A DNA stretch of 64,000 nucleotides from SAR202 cluster bacterium. GTDB taxonomy: Bacteria; Chloroflexota; Dehalococcoidia; Lucifugimonadales; Lucifugimonadaceae. Where the stretch lies: contig VFGU01000012.1 in NCBI GenBank assembly GCA_009392285.1, positions 62,001 to 126,000 on the forward strand, in the 5' to 3' direction. The translations under genes and the position numbers were made by a program. This document shows positions 33,496 through 41,936 of the stretch, piece after piece; position 1 is the stretch's first letter; each line of letters opens with the position of its first letter. A model generated the notes under the pieces. The model saw only the letters and a program-made list of their open reading frames with translations, was not told the origin of the DNA and did no database searches.

Positions 33496-34257
33496 TTAAT
33501 TTCTATCCCATAAATCTTCAAGGTTAAATGAAGGTTCCCAATTAAGTTGCCTTTTCACCTTAGCATTTGAAAATTTGTTATGTGGCAAATCTGCAAAAAC
33601 AAAATAATTTTCAACCCTGGAAGGAAGTTTATTGAGATCTACTTCAAGAGCTTTCTTTATTGCCATAGCGGCGTCTTCCCATCTTATACTGAACGGTGTT
33701 AGATCAGTCCCTTTTTGCTGTGGAGGCTTCCCTACATTTCTTCTGCCACCTAGAGTTAAAGCATCATTATAAAAATTGTAAAAAAGTAAGGTTTGAAGAT
33801 ACATATATGAATTTTTTTCAGTAAATATTCTACAGATTTCTTGACCAAGAGCTTTTGTAATAGCATATAAATTCACTCCAGGTTGAGGGGGTATATCAGG
33901 GTTAATTTCAAAATCAAAATTTTCATAGGAAGGCCCTGCCACCTGGAAATGAGGACCTGTGTTGATAATTCTAGGTATCTTATTCTCTTCTGCTGCGAGC
34001 ATCATATTTAAGTTTCCTTTGGCATTGACATCAAAAGCTAAAATTCTATCGGTTCTTAGCACAGATAAATTGATTACGGCATCTACTCCTTTAGATACAT
34101 CAATTACAGATTTTGTGTCTGATATATCAACTTTTTTAAAATTAGTATTTGTAGAAATTTCTTCTAAATCAGTTTCTATGATTTCATGATCATCTCTTAG
34201 TACATCTGATACCCAAGGGCCAAGCATTCCATTTGATCCCAATAATAAAACTTTCAT
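33496..34257 (-). CDS. NAD-dependent epimerase/dehydratase (extended SDR)
   Basis: 253 residues with the glycine loop GSNGMLG and catalytic pair YAITK (YxxxK), after INTGPHFQVAG. Shorter than classical sugar epimerases, like reductases of the dTDP-sugar or uronate class. It overlaps the start-proximal SDR-like gene by 4 bases and is one base from the D-aminoacylase, so all three are co-transcribed. Substrate unknown. Confidence 0.78.
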   Translation of the reverse strand: MKVLLLGSNGMLGPWVSDVLRDDHEIIETDLEEISTNTNFKKVDISDTKSVIDVSKGVDAVINLSVLRTDRILAFDVNAKGNLNMMLAAEENKIPRIINTGPHFQVAGPSYENFDFEINPDIPPQPGVNLYAITKALGQEICRIFTEKNSYMYLQTLLFYNFYNDALTLGGRRNVGKPPQQKGTDLTPFSIRWEDAAMAIKKALEVDLNKLPSRVENYFVFADLPHNKFSNAKVKRQLNWEPSFNLEDLWDRN

Positions 34258-34901
34258 GATCTTCTTTCCTTGGGGGTATAAAACGCCTGCTTCTGCCCCC
34301 TGCTCAAACTTTTTAAATCTTCAAATTTATTTGTTAAAAATCTTTGATTTTCACTCTTATTCTGGATGTGAATTACTTCATACTTTTCATTAAAGTCTAG
34401 GGCAATAATTTTGTTAATCGATTTTATAAATTCGCTTTCAGATATTGATGATTTATTTTTATTAATATCCGAATCAGTTATAGGAAATCCAATCCTTAAT
34501 AATATTTTTTGAAATGAGAATGTCCTTCCGAATTCTTTAAATATAAATTCAGATAAATGAGTACTTAAATTGTCAAACTGAGTTGAGGGAGTTGGCTTCC
34601 ATTTCTCTGTGACTGTGTATGATTCTTTATATCCCTCCATTATTGATAATGTGCTAATCATGATTATTTTTTTTACTCCCGCTTCAACGCAGGCAGACAA
34701 AGTATTATATGTTTTTTGCATTTTTTGATTTATATCTTCAGGAGTATCACAATTTTTAGAAACAGATTGAACTATTATGCAATCAAAATTAGACAAGTAA
34801 TCAATATTTAAATTATCACTCGTTTCAATTTCATAATTACTGAGACCTTTATGTAAAACTGATGCTATTTCAGTATTAGTATCTGTGATTAGTACTTTCA
34901 T
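34254..34901 (-). CDS. Degenerate SDR-fold protein
   Basis: 215 residues with Rossmann-like pattern (VLITDTNTEIASVLHKGL, then NLNIDYL, CIIVQSVSK, KKIIMISTLSIMEG, ILLRIGFPI). The GxxGxxG loop is replaced by TDTNTEIA and the expected YxxxK by an unrelated segment (TPSTQFDNLSTH), so it has probably lost NAD-dependent catalysis. It overlaps the intact SDR by 4 bases. It could be a binding partner or decaying copy of that neighbour. Confidence 0.6.
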   Translation of the reverse strand: MKVLITDTNTEIASVLHKGLSNYEIETSDNLNIDYLSNFDCIIVQSVSKNCDTPEDINQKMQKTYNTLSACVEAGVKKIIMISTLSIMEGYKESYTVTEKWKPTPSTQFDNLSTHLSEFIFKEFGRTFSFQKILLRIGFPITDSDINKNKSSISESEFIKSINKIIALDFNEKYEVIHIQNKSENQRFLTNKFEDLKSLSRGQKQAFYTPKERRS

Positions 34902-34904
34902 AGT

Positions 34905-35432
34905 TTATTGATTAATTTTCTCTATCATATTTGTGCAGTTTATTAGCGCATCCTCTTCATTATATCCAGGGCACATTAGTATCAAATTATTATGAATAAC
35001 ATAATTCATATACTTAGTATCTGGAGTTCCATTCCATGTATTATTTCGCCCTCCTTCAAGGTGTACCCTTTGGTTTAAATTTTCAGTCCAAAGTGAGCAA
35101 GATTTTTTTATACATGCACCTTCTCCAGTAATATTATCAGCATATTTTGCCCCTAACTGAACCGCATCCTGATGATTATTGTAAAAACGCACTTCATAAT
35201 CTTCTGGATTTCCAAGATCATTTTTTATAAATCCATAATATGCCGACTTTGCCCCAGGCAAGTCCTCTATATTGTACTCTTTACTTTTTTTGAAACCTAT
35301 TTGCTTAAAACTTTCTATAGAAAATTCTTTTCCTGTATCTGTTACTTTTTCTATTGGTACAAAAACTTCTTCTTCTTGCCCACAAGAAATAACTAATAAT
35401 AAAATTGTTAGCAACAGCATACTGTATTTCAT
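34905..35432 (-). CDS. Paralogous lipoprotein family, member 6
   Basis: 175 residues, lipobox LVISC. Core: SFKQIGFKKSKEYNIEDLP, AKSAYYGFIKN, DYEVRFYNNH, YVIHNNLILMCPG, late Cys (NCTNMI). It has the extra Cys pair ACIKKSCS and ENLNQR shared with members 1 and 2 and is closest to member 1 by eye. It lies 3 bases upstream of the degenerate SDR gene, so it heads the operon lipoprotein-SDR-SDR-D-aminoacylase. Function unknown. Confidence 0.75.
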   Translation of the reverse strand: MKYSMLLLTILLLVISCGQEEEVFVPIEKVTDTGKEFSIESFKQIGFKKSKEYNIEDLPGAKSAYYGFIKNDLGNPEDYEVRFYNNHQDAVQLGAKYADNITGEGACIKKSCSLWTENLNQRVHLEGGRNNTWNGTPDTKYMNYVIHNNLILMCPGYNEEDALINCTNMIEKINQ

Positions 35433-35483
35433 AAATTATCACTCCACATATTTTGTATAAATTAATGTAAACTGAATTTTAAA

Positions 35484-36977
35484 ATGAGTAAATACAGCAA
35501 ACCAAATTTAGTATTCATCATGAGCGATCAGCAACGATTCGATACATTGGCTTGTTATGGAAACGATTGGATAAATACTCCAAGATTGAATGAGTTGTCA
35601 GAAGATTCTTTTGTATTTGAAAATGCTTATGTAACTCAACCGGTGTGTGCTCCTGCCAGATCTTCTATTATGACTGGGTTATATCCCCATACTGCAGGCC
35701 CTACAGTTAATAAAATTCCATTGAAAAAAGATGCAAAAACTATAGCTGAATATGTAGATGATAATTATACAAAGGGGTATTTAGGTAAATGGCATTTGGG
35801 AGATGACACAATCAAGCAAAGAGGTTTTGATGAATGGATAAGCGTAGAAGATCATTATCAAAGTAGTTATTTTACTGATCTGCCAAATAATGATCTCCCT
35901 TATAGTGATCTTCACAAATGGTTAATCGATAAAGGTTTTTCTCCAACTTCAGAAGGTCCAACAGGTAAAAAAATTTTTAATGACGAAGATAGGTCAATGT
36001 TGCCTGAGGATAGTCAGATGGCAGCTTTTCTTTCAGAAAAATCTGAAGATTTTATTGAAAGGAATAAAGACAATTCGTTTGTTTTATATGTGAGTACGTT
36101 TGAACCTCATTCTCCCTATGCTGGCCCTCTTGATGGTATGTATGATCCAGATATGATTCCAACTGGCCCTACATTTTTAAAAGAACCAAATGATGTATCA
36201 AACATAAATAAAGCAAGATCTACTTACCATTCTTCTTTTTTAAAAGGAGCAGATCAGAGATCTGATGATTATATGAATAATTACTTAGCAGCAAGAGGTG
36301 AAGATTTTTCTACTAAAGAAGGGTGGTTGAAAGCTAGAGCCGATTATTTTGCAAATATCACTCTTGTAGACAGGATGGTTGGAAGGATCATTGATTCTCT
36401 TAAAAAAAATAATTTATATGAGAATACAATTTTAGTTTTTACTAGTGAGCATGGAGAAATGATGGGGGATCATGGCATGTTGGAAAAAAGAACCTTATAT
36501 GAAGAATCAGCCAAAGTCCCATTGCTAATGAAGTTGCCAGGATTAGAAAGTTCTCAAAAAAAGATAAAAGGAAGTTTTAGTCATATTGATTTGGTTCCAA
36601 CTTTATTGAGTCTAATGAATCAAAAAAAATCAAATAATTTACAAGGAGAAGATAAAAGTGACTGCTTTAAAACTTTAAATCTTGATGAAAATGTAGTAGT
36701 GGTTGAATGGAATGGAACTGGAGAAATTGATGATAGAAATCTAGGTACTGATGAAATAAATAAATTCAATAAAAATCCACGAAGATCAATAATTATAGAT
36801 AGGATGAAATTAAACCTTACCCTAGACGATGATGGAGAACTTTTTGATTTGAATTCTGACCCATTTGAGGAAAAAAATCTTTTTCATGATGAAAAATATA
36901 CAGAAGTAATAGAGTCGATGAAAAATAGCCTAATTAAATGGCAAGAAATTAATGAAGATACATTCATATTTAAATAG
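35484..36977 (+). CDS. Sulfatase (Cys-type, arylsulfatase fold)
   Basis: 497 residues. The N-terminal metal site is IMSDQQRFDTL, and the formylglycine signature is Cys55-Ala-Pro-Ala-Arg59 (CAPARSSIMTG), so it needs conversion of Cys55 to formylglycine. Downstream metal/active-site residues are GKWHLGDD and TSEHGEMMGDHGML. No signal peptide, so cytoplasmic, acting on imported sulfate esters (sugars or phenols). Stop abuts the next + gene (OYE) and a true FGE is 3 kb away at 39956, which would activate it. Confidence 0.92.
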   Translation: MSKYSKPNLVFIMSDQQRFDTLACYGNDWINTPRLNELSEDSFVFENAYVTQPVCAPARSSIMTGLYPHTAGPTVNKIPLKKDAKTIAEYVDDNYTKGYLGKWHLGDDTIKQRGFDEWISVEDHYQSSYFTDLPNNDLPYSDLHKWLIDKGFSPTSEGPTGKKIFNDEDRSMLPEDSQMAAFLSEKSEDFIERNKDNSFVLYVSTFEPHSPYAGPLDGMYDPDMIPTGPTFLKEPNDVSNINKARSTYHSSFLKGADQRSDDYMNNYLAARGEDFSTKEGWLKARADYFANITLVDRMVGRIIDSLKKNNLYENTILVFTSEHGEMMGDHGMLEKRTLYEESAKVPLLMKLPGLESSQKKIKGSFSHIDLVPTLLSLMNQKKSNNLQGEDKSDCFKTLNLDENVVVVEWNGTGEIDDRNLGTDEINKFNKNPRRSIIIDRMKLNLTLDDDGELFDLNSDPFEEKNLFHDEKYTEVIESMKNSLIKWQEINEDTFIFK

Positions 36978-38042
36978 ATGAGTATTTTATTTTCATCATT
37001 AAATATAAGGGGAATGGAAGTAAAAAATAGATGCTGGGTATCACCAATGTGTCAATATTCTTCAGAAGATGGGTTTGCAAATAATTGGCACCTTATTCAT
37101 TTAGGAACGAGAGCAGTGGGCGGGGCAGGTTTGGTAATGACAGAGGCAGCTGCAGTTTCGCCTGAAGGTAGGATAAGCCCGAGTGATTTAGGTATATGGA
37201 AAGATGGCCATATAGAAAAGTTGAATGAAATCACTAATTTTTTAAAGAGTCAAAATTGTGTTCCAGCAATTCAGTTGGCTCATTCAGGCAGGAAGGGTTC
37301 TACAAAAAAGCCTTGGGAAGAAAGAGATAATATGGTGGGTGAAAATGATGGAGGATGGATTCCTGTTGCCCCTTCTTCTTTAGCATTTGATAATAATTCT
37401 GCGACCCCAAAAGAATTAAATACTGACGAAATTGCTGGGCTAGTATCTTCATTTGTTAAAGCCTCTAAGCGAGCTGAACTTGCAGGATTTCAATGTATAG
37501 AGATTCATATGGCTCATGGTTACCTAGCTCATGAATTCCTTTCTCCAATTTCAAATAAAAGGACAGACGAGTACGGGAATAATCTTAAAGGGCGTATGAA
37601 ATTTCCATTAGATCTTATTAGAGAAATTAAAAAGGTGATTTCTGAAAAAGTCATTTTATTGGTAAGAATTTCAGCAACCGATTATGTTGAAAATGGATGG
37701 GACATAGAACAGTCAATTGAATTTTGCAAAGAACTTAAAGATTTGGGAGTGGACTTAATAGACTGCTCTTCCGGAGGATCTTCGCCTTTACAAAAATTGA
37801 ACCCCGAGCCTAATTATCAAGTGCCTTTTTCAGCAGAAATTAAGAAACAAGTTGGCATAAAAACTGGAGCTGTTGGTCTTATAACAAATAGTCATCAAGC
37901 AGAAGAAATTTTGAAAGCTAATCTTGCAGATGTAATTTTTTTAGGTAGGGAATTTTTGAGAAATCCTTATTGGCCACTAAAAGCAATGAAAGATCTTGAT
38001 AATTCGGCAGACATTCCAGATCAATATAAAAGATCGTTTTAA
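36978..38042 (+). CDS. NADH:flavin oxidoreductase, YqjM/NamA-type old yellow enzyme
   Basis: 354-residue FMN-dependent ene-reductase. PMCQYSSEDG has the YqjM-type Cys25, and catalytic pair His-His lies in IEIHMAHGYLAHEFLSP with the FMN-phosphate loop FLGREFLRNP. It probably reduces activated C=C or C=N bonds. It directly follows the sulfatase (no gap), so a shared operon is likely. Stop overlaps the convergent DUF1289 gene by 4 bases. Confidence 0.92.
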   Translation: MSILFSSLNIRGMEVKNRCWVSPMCQYSSEDGFANNWHLIHLGTRAVGGAGLVMTEAAAVSPEGRISPSDLGIWKDGHIEKLNEITNFLKSQNCVPAIQLAHSGRKGSTKKPWEERDNMVGENDGGWIPVAPSSLAFDNNSATPKELNTDEIAGLVSSFVKASKRAELAGFQCIEIHMAHGYLAHEFLSPISNKRTDEYGNNLKGRMKFPLDLIREIKKVISEKVILLVRISATDYVENGWDIEQSIEFCKELKDLGVDLIDCSSGGSSPLQKLNPEPNYQVPFSAEIKKQVGIKTGAVGLITNSHQAEEILKANLADVIFLGREFLRNPYWPLKAMKDLDNSADIPDQYKRSF

Positions 38043-38236
38043 TTTATTTTCTTTAATATATTTTTTCTAGAAGGGATAGATTCTATAATTTTTGATCTAT
38101 TTTCTGCGGTCATATAAAACCATTTTGCAATTTCATTAGGTGTTCTAAAACATCCTGTGCAGTAACTGTTGGACTGGTCATACTCACAAATATTAATACA
38201 GGGAGATACAATTTTTTCAAAAAAATCGAAAGTCAT
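38039..38236 (-). CDS. DUF1289 protein with four cysteines
   Basis: 65 residues with Cys13, Cys17, Cys26 and Cys29 in PCINICEYD and YCTGCFRTP, the DUF1289 hallmark (proposed Fe-S or zinc site). Family function unknown; typically a tiny gene next to metabolic genes. It starts one base after the mannonate-dehydratase-like stop, so it is in that transcript. Confidence 0.82.
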   Translation of the reverse strand: MTFDFFEKIVSPCINICEYDQSNSYCTGCFRTPNEIAKWFYMTAENRSKIIESIPSRKNILKKIN

Positions 38237-39205
38237 TTAAGATTTTTGAACTGCCTCAATTAATGCTTGAATATAACCCATCGCAAATGCTCTTCCTCTG
38301 TGCCCAAATGAGGTATCTTGGAATGTAGCAGGAACATGGTCGTCTATGAAAAAACTATCATATCCAACTTCATGGTATATTTTCATGGCTTTATACATAT
38401 CAACATAGCCTGTATTCACAAATTCTTCTTTAAATTTTGGAACTTGCCCTGATACATTTCTAAAGTGAACATAAAGTATCTTTTTTCTTTCTCCAAAATA
38501 TTGAATCATTTCGTAAATATCATCATTCATCTCTGAAAATGTTCCTTGGCAAAATTCTATAGCGTTAGAATCTGACGGATAGATTTCTATCAACCTTTTA
38601 TAAGCGTCAAAACTTCTAAACAGTTGAGGAATTCCACCCAAAACCGGCACAGGGGGGTCACATGGATGTATTCCAAGCCTAATTCCCTCTTCCTCTGCAA
38701 TTGGAGTTATAATTTTAATCCAATATTCAAGGTTCTCCCACATTTCTTCTTCGGTGTATTCTCTATTATGTGTAAGTGGATAATTTTGTGCTACATCATT
38801 ATCAAATGCTGTTGCTTCTGCCTCACCTCTTATATATTCTGGTTCAGTTCTCCAAACTTGAGATGGCATCCAGTTGTATCCAAAAATAGGAATGCCTGCC
38901 CTAGCAATATTTTTTATTGTATAGATCATGTTTTCTATTTGTTCATCTCTTTTGGGTCCATTTAGCATTACATCTTCATAAAATTTCGTAGGTACATTTT
39001 CAAGAGCGCTCAATTTCATTCCGTAGTTTTCGACAGATCTTCTTAATTTGACCAAGTCTTTTAATTCCCACCTGTTGTTGTAGTCGGGAAGATGATTTTC
39101 CTTATCATTATTTTGGTTAAGTAAAATATCTGTAGCTCCATATTGCTGAGCAAACTTCAAAAATTCTGGCAATGGTTGATGAAATTGACCTAATCCACAT
39201 CTCAT
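38237..39205 (-). CDS. Mannonate-dehydratase-like (UxuA family) protein
   Basis: 322 residues with xylose-isomerase-like barrel: IHPCDPPVP, QGTFSEM, LYVHFRNV and FIDDHVPAT hold the expected metal ligands (Cys/His/Glu/Asp). UxuA converts D-mannonate to 2-keto-3-deoxygluconate. The protein is about 70 residues shorter than E. coli UxuA, like several marine homologues. With the uronate-dehydrogenase-like and enolase-superfamily genes it suggests uronic-acid breakdown, although the exact substrate is uncertain. Confidence 0.8.
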   Translation of the reverse strand: MRCGLGQFHQPLPEFLKFAQQYGATDILLNQNNDKENHLPDYNNRWELKDLVKLRRSVENYGMKLSALENVPTKFYEDVMLNGPKRDEQIENMIYTIKNIARAGIPIFGYNWMPSQVWRTEPEYIRGEAEATAFDNDVAQNYPLTHNREYTEEEMWENLEYWIKIITPIAEEEGIRLGIHPCDPPVPVLGGIPQLFRSFDAYKRLIEIYPSDSNAIEFCQGTFSEMNDDIYEMIQYFGERKKILYVHFRNVSGQVPKFKEEFVNTGYVDMYKAMKIYHEVGYDSFFIDDHVPATFQDTSFGHRGRAFAMGYIQALIEAVQKS

Positions 39206-39228
39206 AGATTCTCCTTGACTGATTTTTT

Positions 39229-39924
39229 TTATTTTAAACTTAATGGGTCTTTTTGGGGAGTTCCTGGCTTTCTAGGATATTTTTTAGGAGTAGAGCAAAC
39301 TTTTTTCCATCCTACAATTGAAGAATATTTTGTTGTAGTTATATAGAAAAATAAATCACCGCCAAGTAATTTAACACTATACTCAGATGTAATAATTTCT
39401 TTAGATATGTTAAGCCCTTTTATAGAAATTATTGAGCCTCCTGTTTTGGCAAATGGGATTGTAATTTCAGCTAATGTTGATAAATTGGCGACCCCCCTAG
39501 ACAAGACAAGATCAAATTTTTCTCTGTAGGACTTTTCATGAGCTATTGTTTCAGCCCTATCATTTATAATATCTACTTCTAGACTTAAGTCATTGCATGC
39601 GGAAGCAATAAATTCACATTTTTTTGTATTCGATTCGATAAAAGTGAGATGGAAATTAGAATTAATTATTTTCAAAGGAATCCCTGGTATTCCTGCTCCA
39701 CTTCCTATATCTACAACACTTAAACTTTTCTTGCTTGAGGATAGATTTATTATATCCAAAGATTTTATACTTTCGTATGCCAGAATGTTTTTTATGCTTT
39801 CTAGGTCTTTTAATCCAGTCAGATTAAATTTCTTATTTGATTCATAAATCTTCTTTGAAAAAAGAGTTAATTTTTTTTCTTGATCGGTTGTTAAAGGGAT
39901 ATTTAAATTCTTTTCTATTATCAT
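39229..39924 (-). CDS. rsmG: 16S rRNA (guanine-527-N7)-methyltransferase RsmG
   Basis: 231-residue SAM-dependent methyltransferase that modifies G527 in the 530 loop. SAM loop VVDIGSGAGIPGIPLKI and the RsmG-specific VLSRGVANLSTLAEITIPF are present. Lone, upstream of the mannonate-dehydratase-like gene by 23 bases; its start is 31 bases from the divergent FGE gene. No gidA/mnmG is nearby, unlike the usual arrangement. Confidence 0.93.
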   Translation of the reverse strand: MIIEKNLNIPLTTDQEKKLTLFSKKIYESNKKFNLTGLKDLESIKNILAYESIKSLDIINLSSSKKSLSVVDIGSGAGIPGIPLKIINSNFHLTFIESNTKKCEFIASACNDLSLEVDIINDRAETIAHEKSYREKFDLVLSRGVANLSTLAEITIPFAKTGGSIISIKGLNISKEIITSEYSVKLLGGDLFFYITTTKYSSIVGWKKVCSTPKKYPRKPGTPQKDPLSLK

Positions 39925-39955
39925 TACACTTAAATTATATAATTTTGGTAATTTT

Positions 39956-40885
39956 ATGTCTGATGCATGTTGTGCTCCTGATGAGCAAAATAGAAATAAT
40001 TCAATAAATACTTCTCCTAATAACTTTAAACCATCAGAAGAAGTTGAAATATTAACGAGCCATATTAAAGGTGGATGGTTTTCAATGGGGTCAGATGCTA
40101 AAAATGTTTTTCCTGGAGACGGAGAGGGGCCAGTTAGAGATATATTTGTTGATGATTTTGATATATCTACATTTGCTATCTCAGTAAAGGAGTTTGGTGA
40201 ATTTGTAGATAAAACAAGTTACTTAACAGATGCAGAAAAATATGGCTGGTCTTTTGTTTTTTTTGATCAATTAAAGTCAACTGATTATGATCAATCTGTC
40301 AAAGATGCTCCATGGTGGATCAAGGTAGAGAATGCTTATTGGAATAAGCCAGATGGGAGTACTGATGCTATAGAAAGTATCCCAGATCATCCAGTAACTC
40401 ATATATCTTGGAGTGACGCTAATGCTTATTGTGAGTGGAGTAACACAAGATTACCTACTGAAGCAGAGTGGGAATATGCCGCAAGAGGAGGTTTAAAGCA
40501 GAATATATTTCCTTGGGGGAATGAATTTTTAGTTGATGGTGAATTAGCATGTAATATTTTTCAAGGAAACTTTCCTGATCAAAATACGGATCCGGAAGAT
40601 ACTAAATTTACAGTTCCTGTGGACTCTTATGTACCAAATAAATATGGTCTTTATAATGTAGTAGGAAATGTTTGGGAATGGACCCAAGATTGGTTTTCTA
40701 GGTTCCATAATTTAGAAATAAATGTTAATCCTCAAGGTCCAAATGAAGGAAGCACTAAAGTTATAAAAGGCGGTTCTTTTTTATGCCATGATAGTTATTG
40801 TAATAGATATAGGGTTTCTGCAAGAACTAGCAATTCTGTAGATTCTTCAACATCAAATATGGGATTTAGAGTTATAAAAAATTGA
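39956..40885 (+). CDS. Formylglycine-generating enzyme (sulfatase-activating)
   Basis: 309 residues, cytoplasmic copper-dependent oxidase that converts the sulfatase Cys to formylglycine. FGE-sulfatase domain signatures: MGSDAKNVFPGDGEGP, ISWSDANAYCEWSNTRLPTEAEWEYAARGG, NVVGNVWEWTQDW in pieces, and the copper-site cysteines Cys277 and Cys282 in LCHDSYCNRYRV, so this is a bona fide FGE, not a SUMF1-like ergothioneine enzyme. N-terminus starts with CCAP. Located 3 kb from the sulfatase at 35484. Confidence 0.93.
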   Translation: MSDACCAPDEQNRNNSINTSPNNFKPSEEVEILTSHIKGGWFSMGSDAKNVFPGDGEGPVRDIFVDDFDISTFAISVKEFGEFVDKTSYLTDAEKYGWSFVFFDQLKSTDYDQSVKDAPWWIKVENAYWNKPDGSTDAIESIPDHPVTHISWSDANAYCEWSNTRLPTEAEWEYAARGGLKQNIFPWGNEFLVDGELACNIFQGNFPDQNTDPEDTKFTVPVDSYVPNKYGLYNVVGNVWEWTQDWFSRFHNLEINVNPQGPNEGSTKVIKGGSFLCHDSYCNRYRVSARTSNSVDSSTSNMGFRVIKN

Positions 40886-41898
40886 AAAGACTTTTTACCT
40901 TTTTAATCATAATTAATTTATCAATTTATTCATGTGGCATAGAGAATGAAAAGAATTTAAATAATTTTGTTTCAGATAAACAGAAGTTCAGTATATTTTT
41001 ATATGAAGTTAATTCAATTTACGATCTTTTTAAAGAAAGATATGGCTTTTCTAAAATTAGCGAGGAACATAAACTAATAAAAGATTTATTATTAGATGAA
41101 ATTTACAATAATGATTTAGATTATATTTTTGATATTGTATTTCCTTTGCCGGAATTTACTGTTGGTTACTCACCAAAACTTTTGGTTATATCTCCTAGGG
41201 ACAGGATATATAGAGAGGATGAGTTGCTTCTAGTCCACGATCTATCCTTAGAAGAGATTGAAAGCATTGAATCAGCGGTTCAAGAAAAAATTGATTATTC
41301 ATCTGTTGTAGTTAGTATTGGAGGAGTCGCTGCATACCCATCAATTATTAAAGAAACTAATAATTATGGGAATTTATTTAAATCACATGCTCATGAGTGG
41401 TTGCATCAATATTTAATTTTTTTTCCTTTAGGAAGAGCTTATTTCGATGATCCGAAAATGAAAACTGTAAATGAAACTTTAGCAAATATTTATTCTGAAA
41501 GACTTTTGTTAAGCATATGCAGTAAGGATATTAGGTTAAAAGACAAGATATGTGATGATAATAAACTGACCAGCGATTTCAATTATGGTTCATTCATAAG
41601 AAATTTGCGACTTGAAGTCGATAAGTTACTCGAATCGGGGAAAATATCTGAGTCAGAAGAATTAATGGAATCTGCAAGAATGAAACTAGAAAATGAGGGA
41701 TATTATATAAGAAAAATAAACCAAGCTTGGTTTGCTTTCAATGGGACTTATGCAGATTCACCTACCTCATCTAGCAATATAGACCTTGAGATCGAATCAT
41801 TTATAGAATCTCAAGAATCTATTGGTGTCGCCATAAAAAAACTAAGGAAAGTAAAAAATTTTCAAGAATATGAAGTTCTTATTTCTCAAAAAAAATAA
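40882..41898 (+). CDS. Lipoprotein with HEXXH metallopeptidase motif
   Basis: 338 residues from a TTG that overlaps the FGE stop (TTGA). Signal peptide with lipobox-like SIYSC (Cys18), so membrane-anchored outside the cytoplasm. HEWLH at 171-175 followed by Glu198 in TVNETLAN matches a gluzincin-type zinc site; VVVSIGGVAAYPS precedes it. Family name unknown to me. It is translated with FGE, and may be a peptidase or a remnant fold; activity is inferred from the motif only. Confidence 0.68.
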   Translation: MKRLFTFLIIINLSIYSCGIENEKNLNNFVSDKQKFSIFLYEVNSIYDLFKERYGFSKISEEHKLIKDLLLDEIYNNDLDYIFDIVFPLPEFTVGYSPKLLVISPRDRIYREDELLLVHDLSLEEIESIESAVQEKIDYSSVVVSIGGVAAYPSIIKETNNYGNLFKSHAHEWLHQYLIFFPLGRAYFDDPKMKTVNETLANIYSERLLLSICSKDIRLKDKICDDNKLTSDFNYGSFIRNLRLEVDKLLESGKISESEELMESARMKLENEGYYIRKINQAWFAFNGTYADSPTSSSNIDLEIESFIESQESIGVAIKKLRKVKNFQEYEVLISQKK

Positions 41899-41924
41899 TC
41901 GCGAAAAAAAATGAATCTTAGTGA

Positions 41925-41930
41925 TATAAT
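41925..41930 (+). promoter_or_regulatory. Extended -10 promoter for hflK, leaderless
   Basis: TGATATAAT ends 6 bases before the hflK ATG at 41937, so the transcript should start at or next to the ATG. No Shine-Dalgarno lies between. Confidence 0.5.
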
Positions 41931-41936
41931 GATTTT

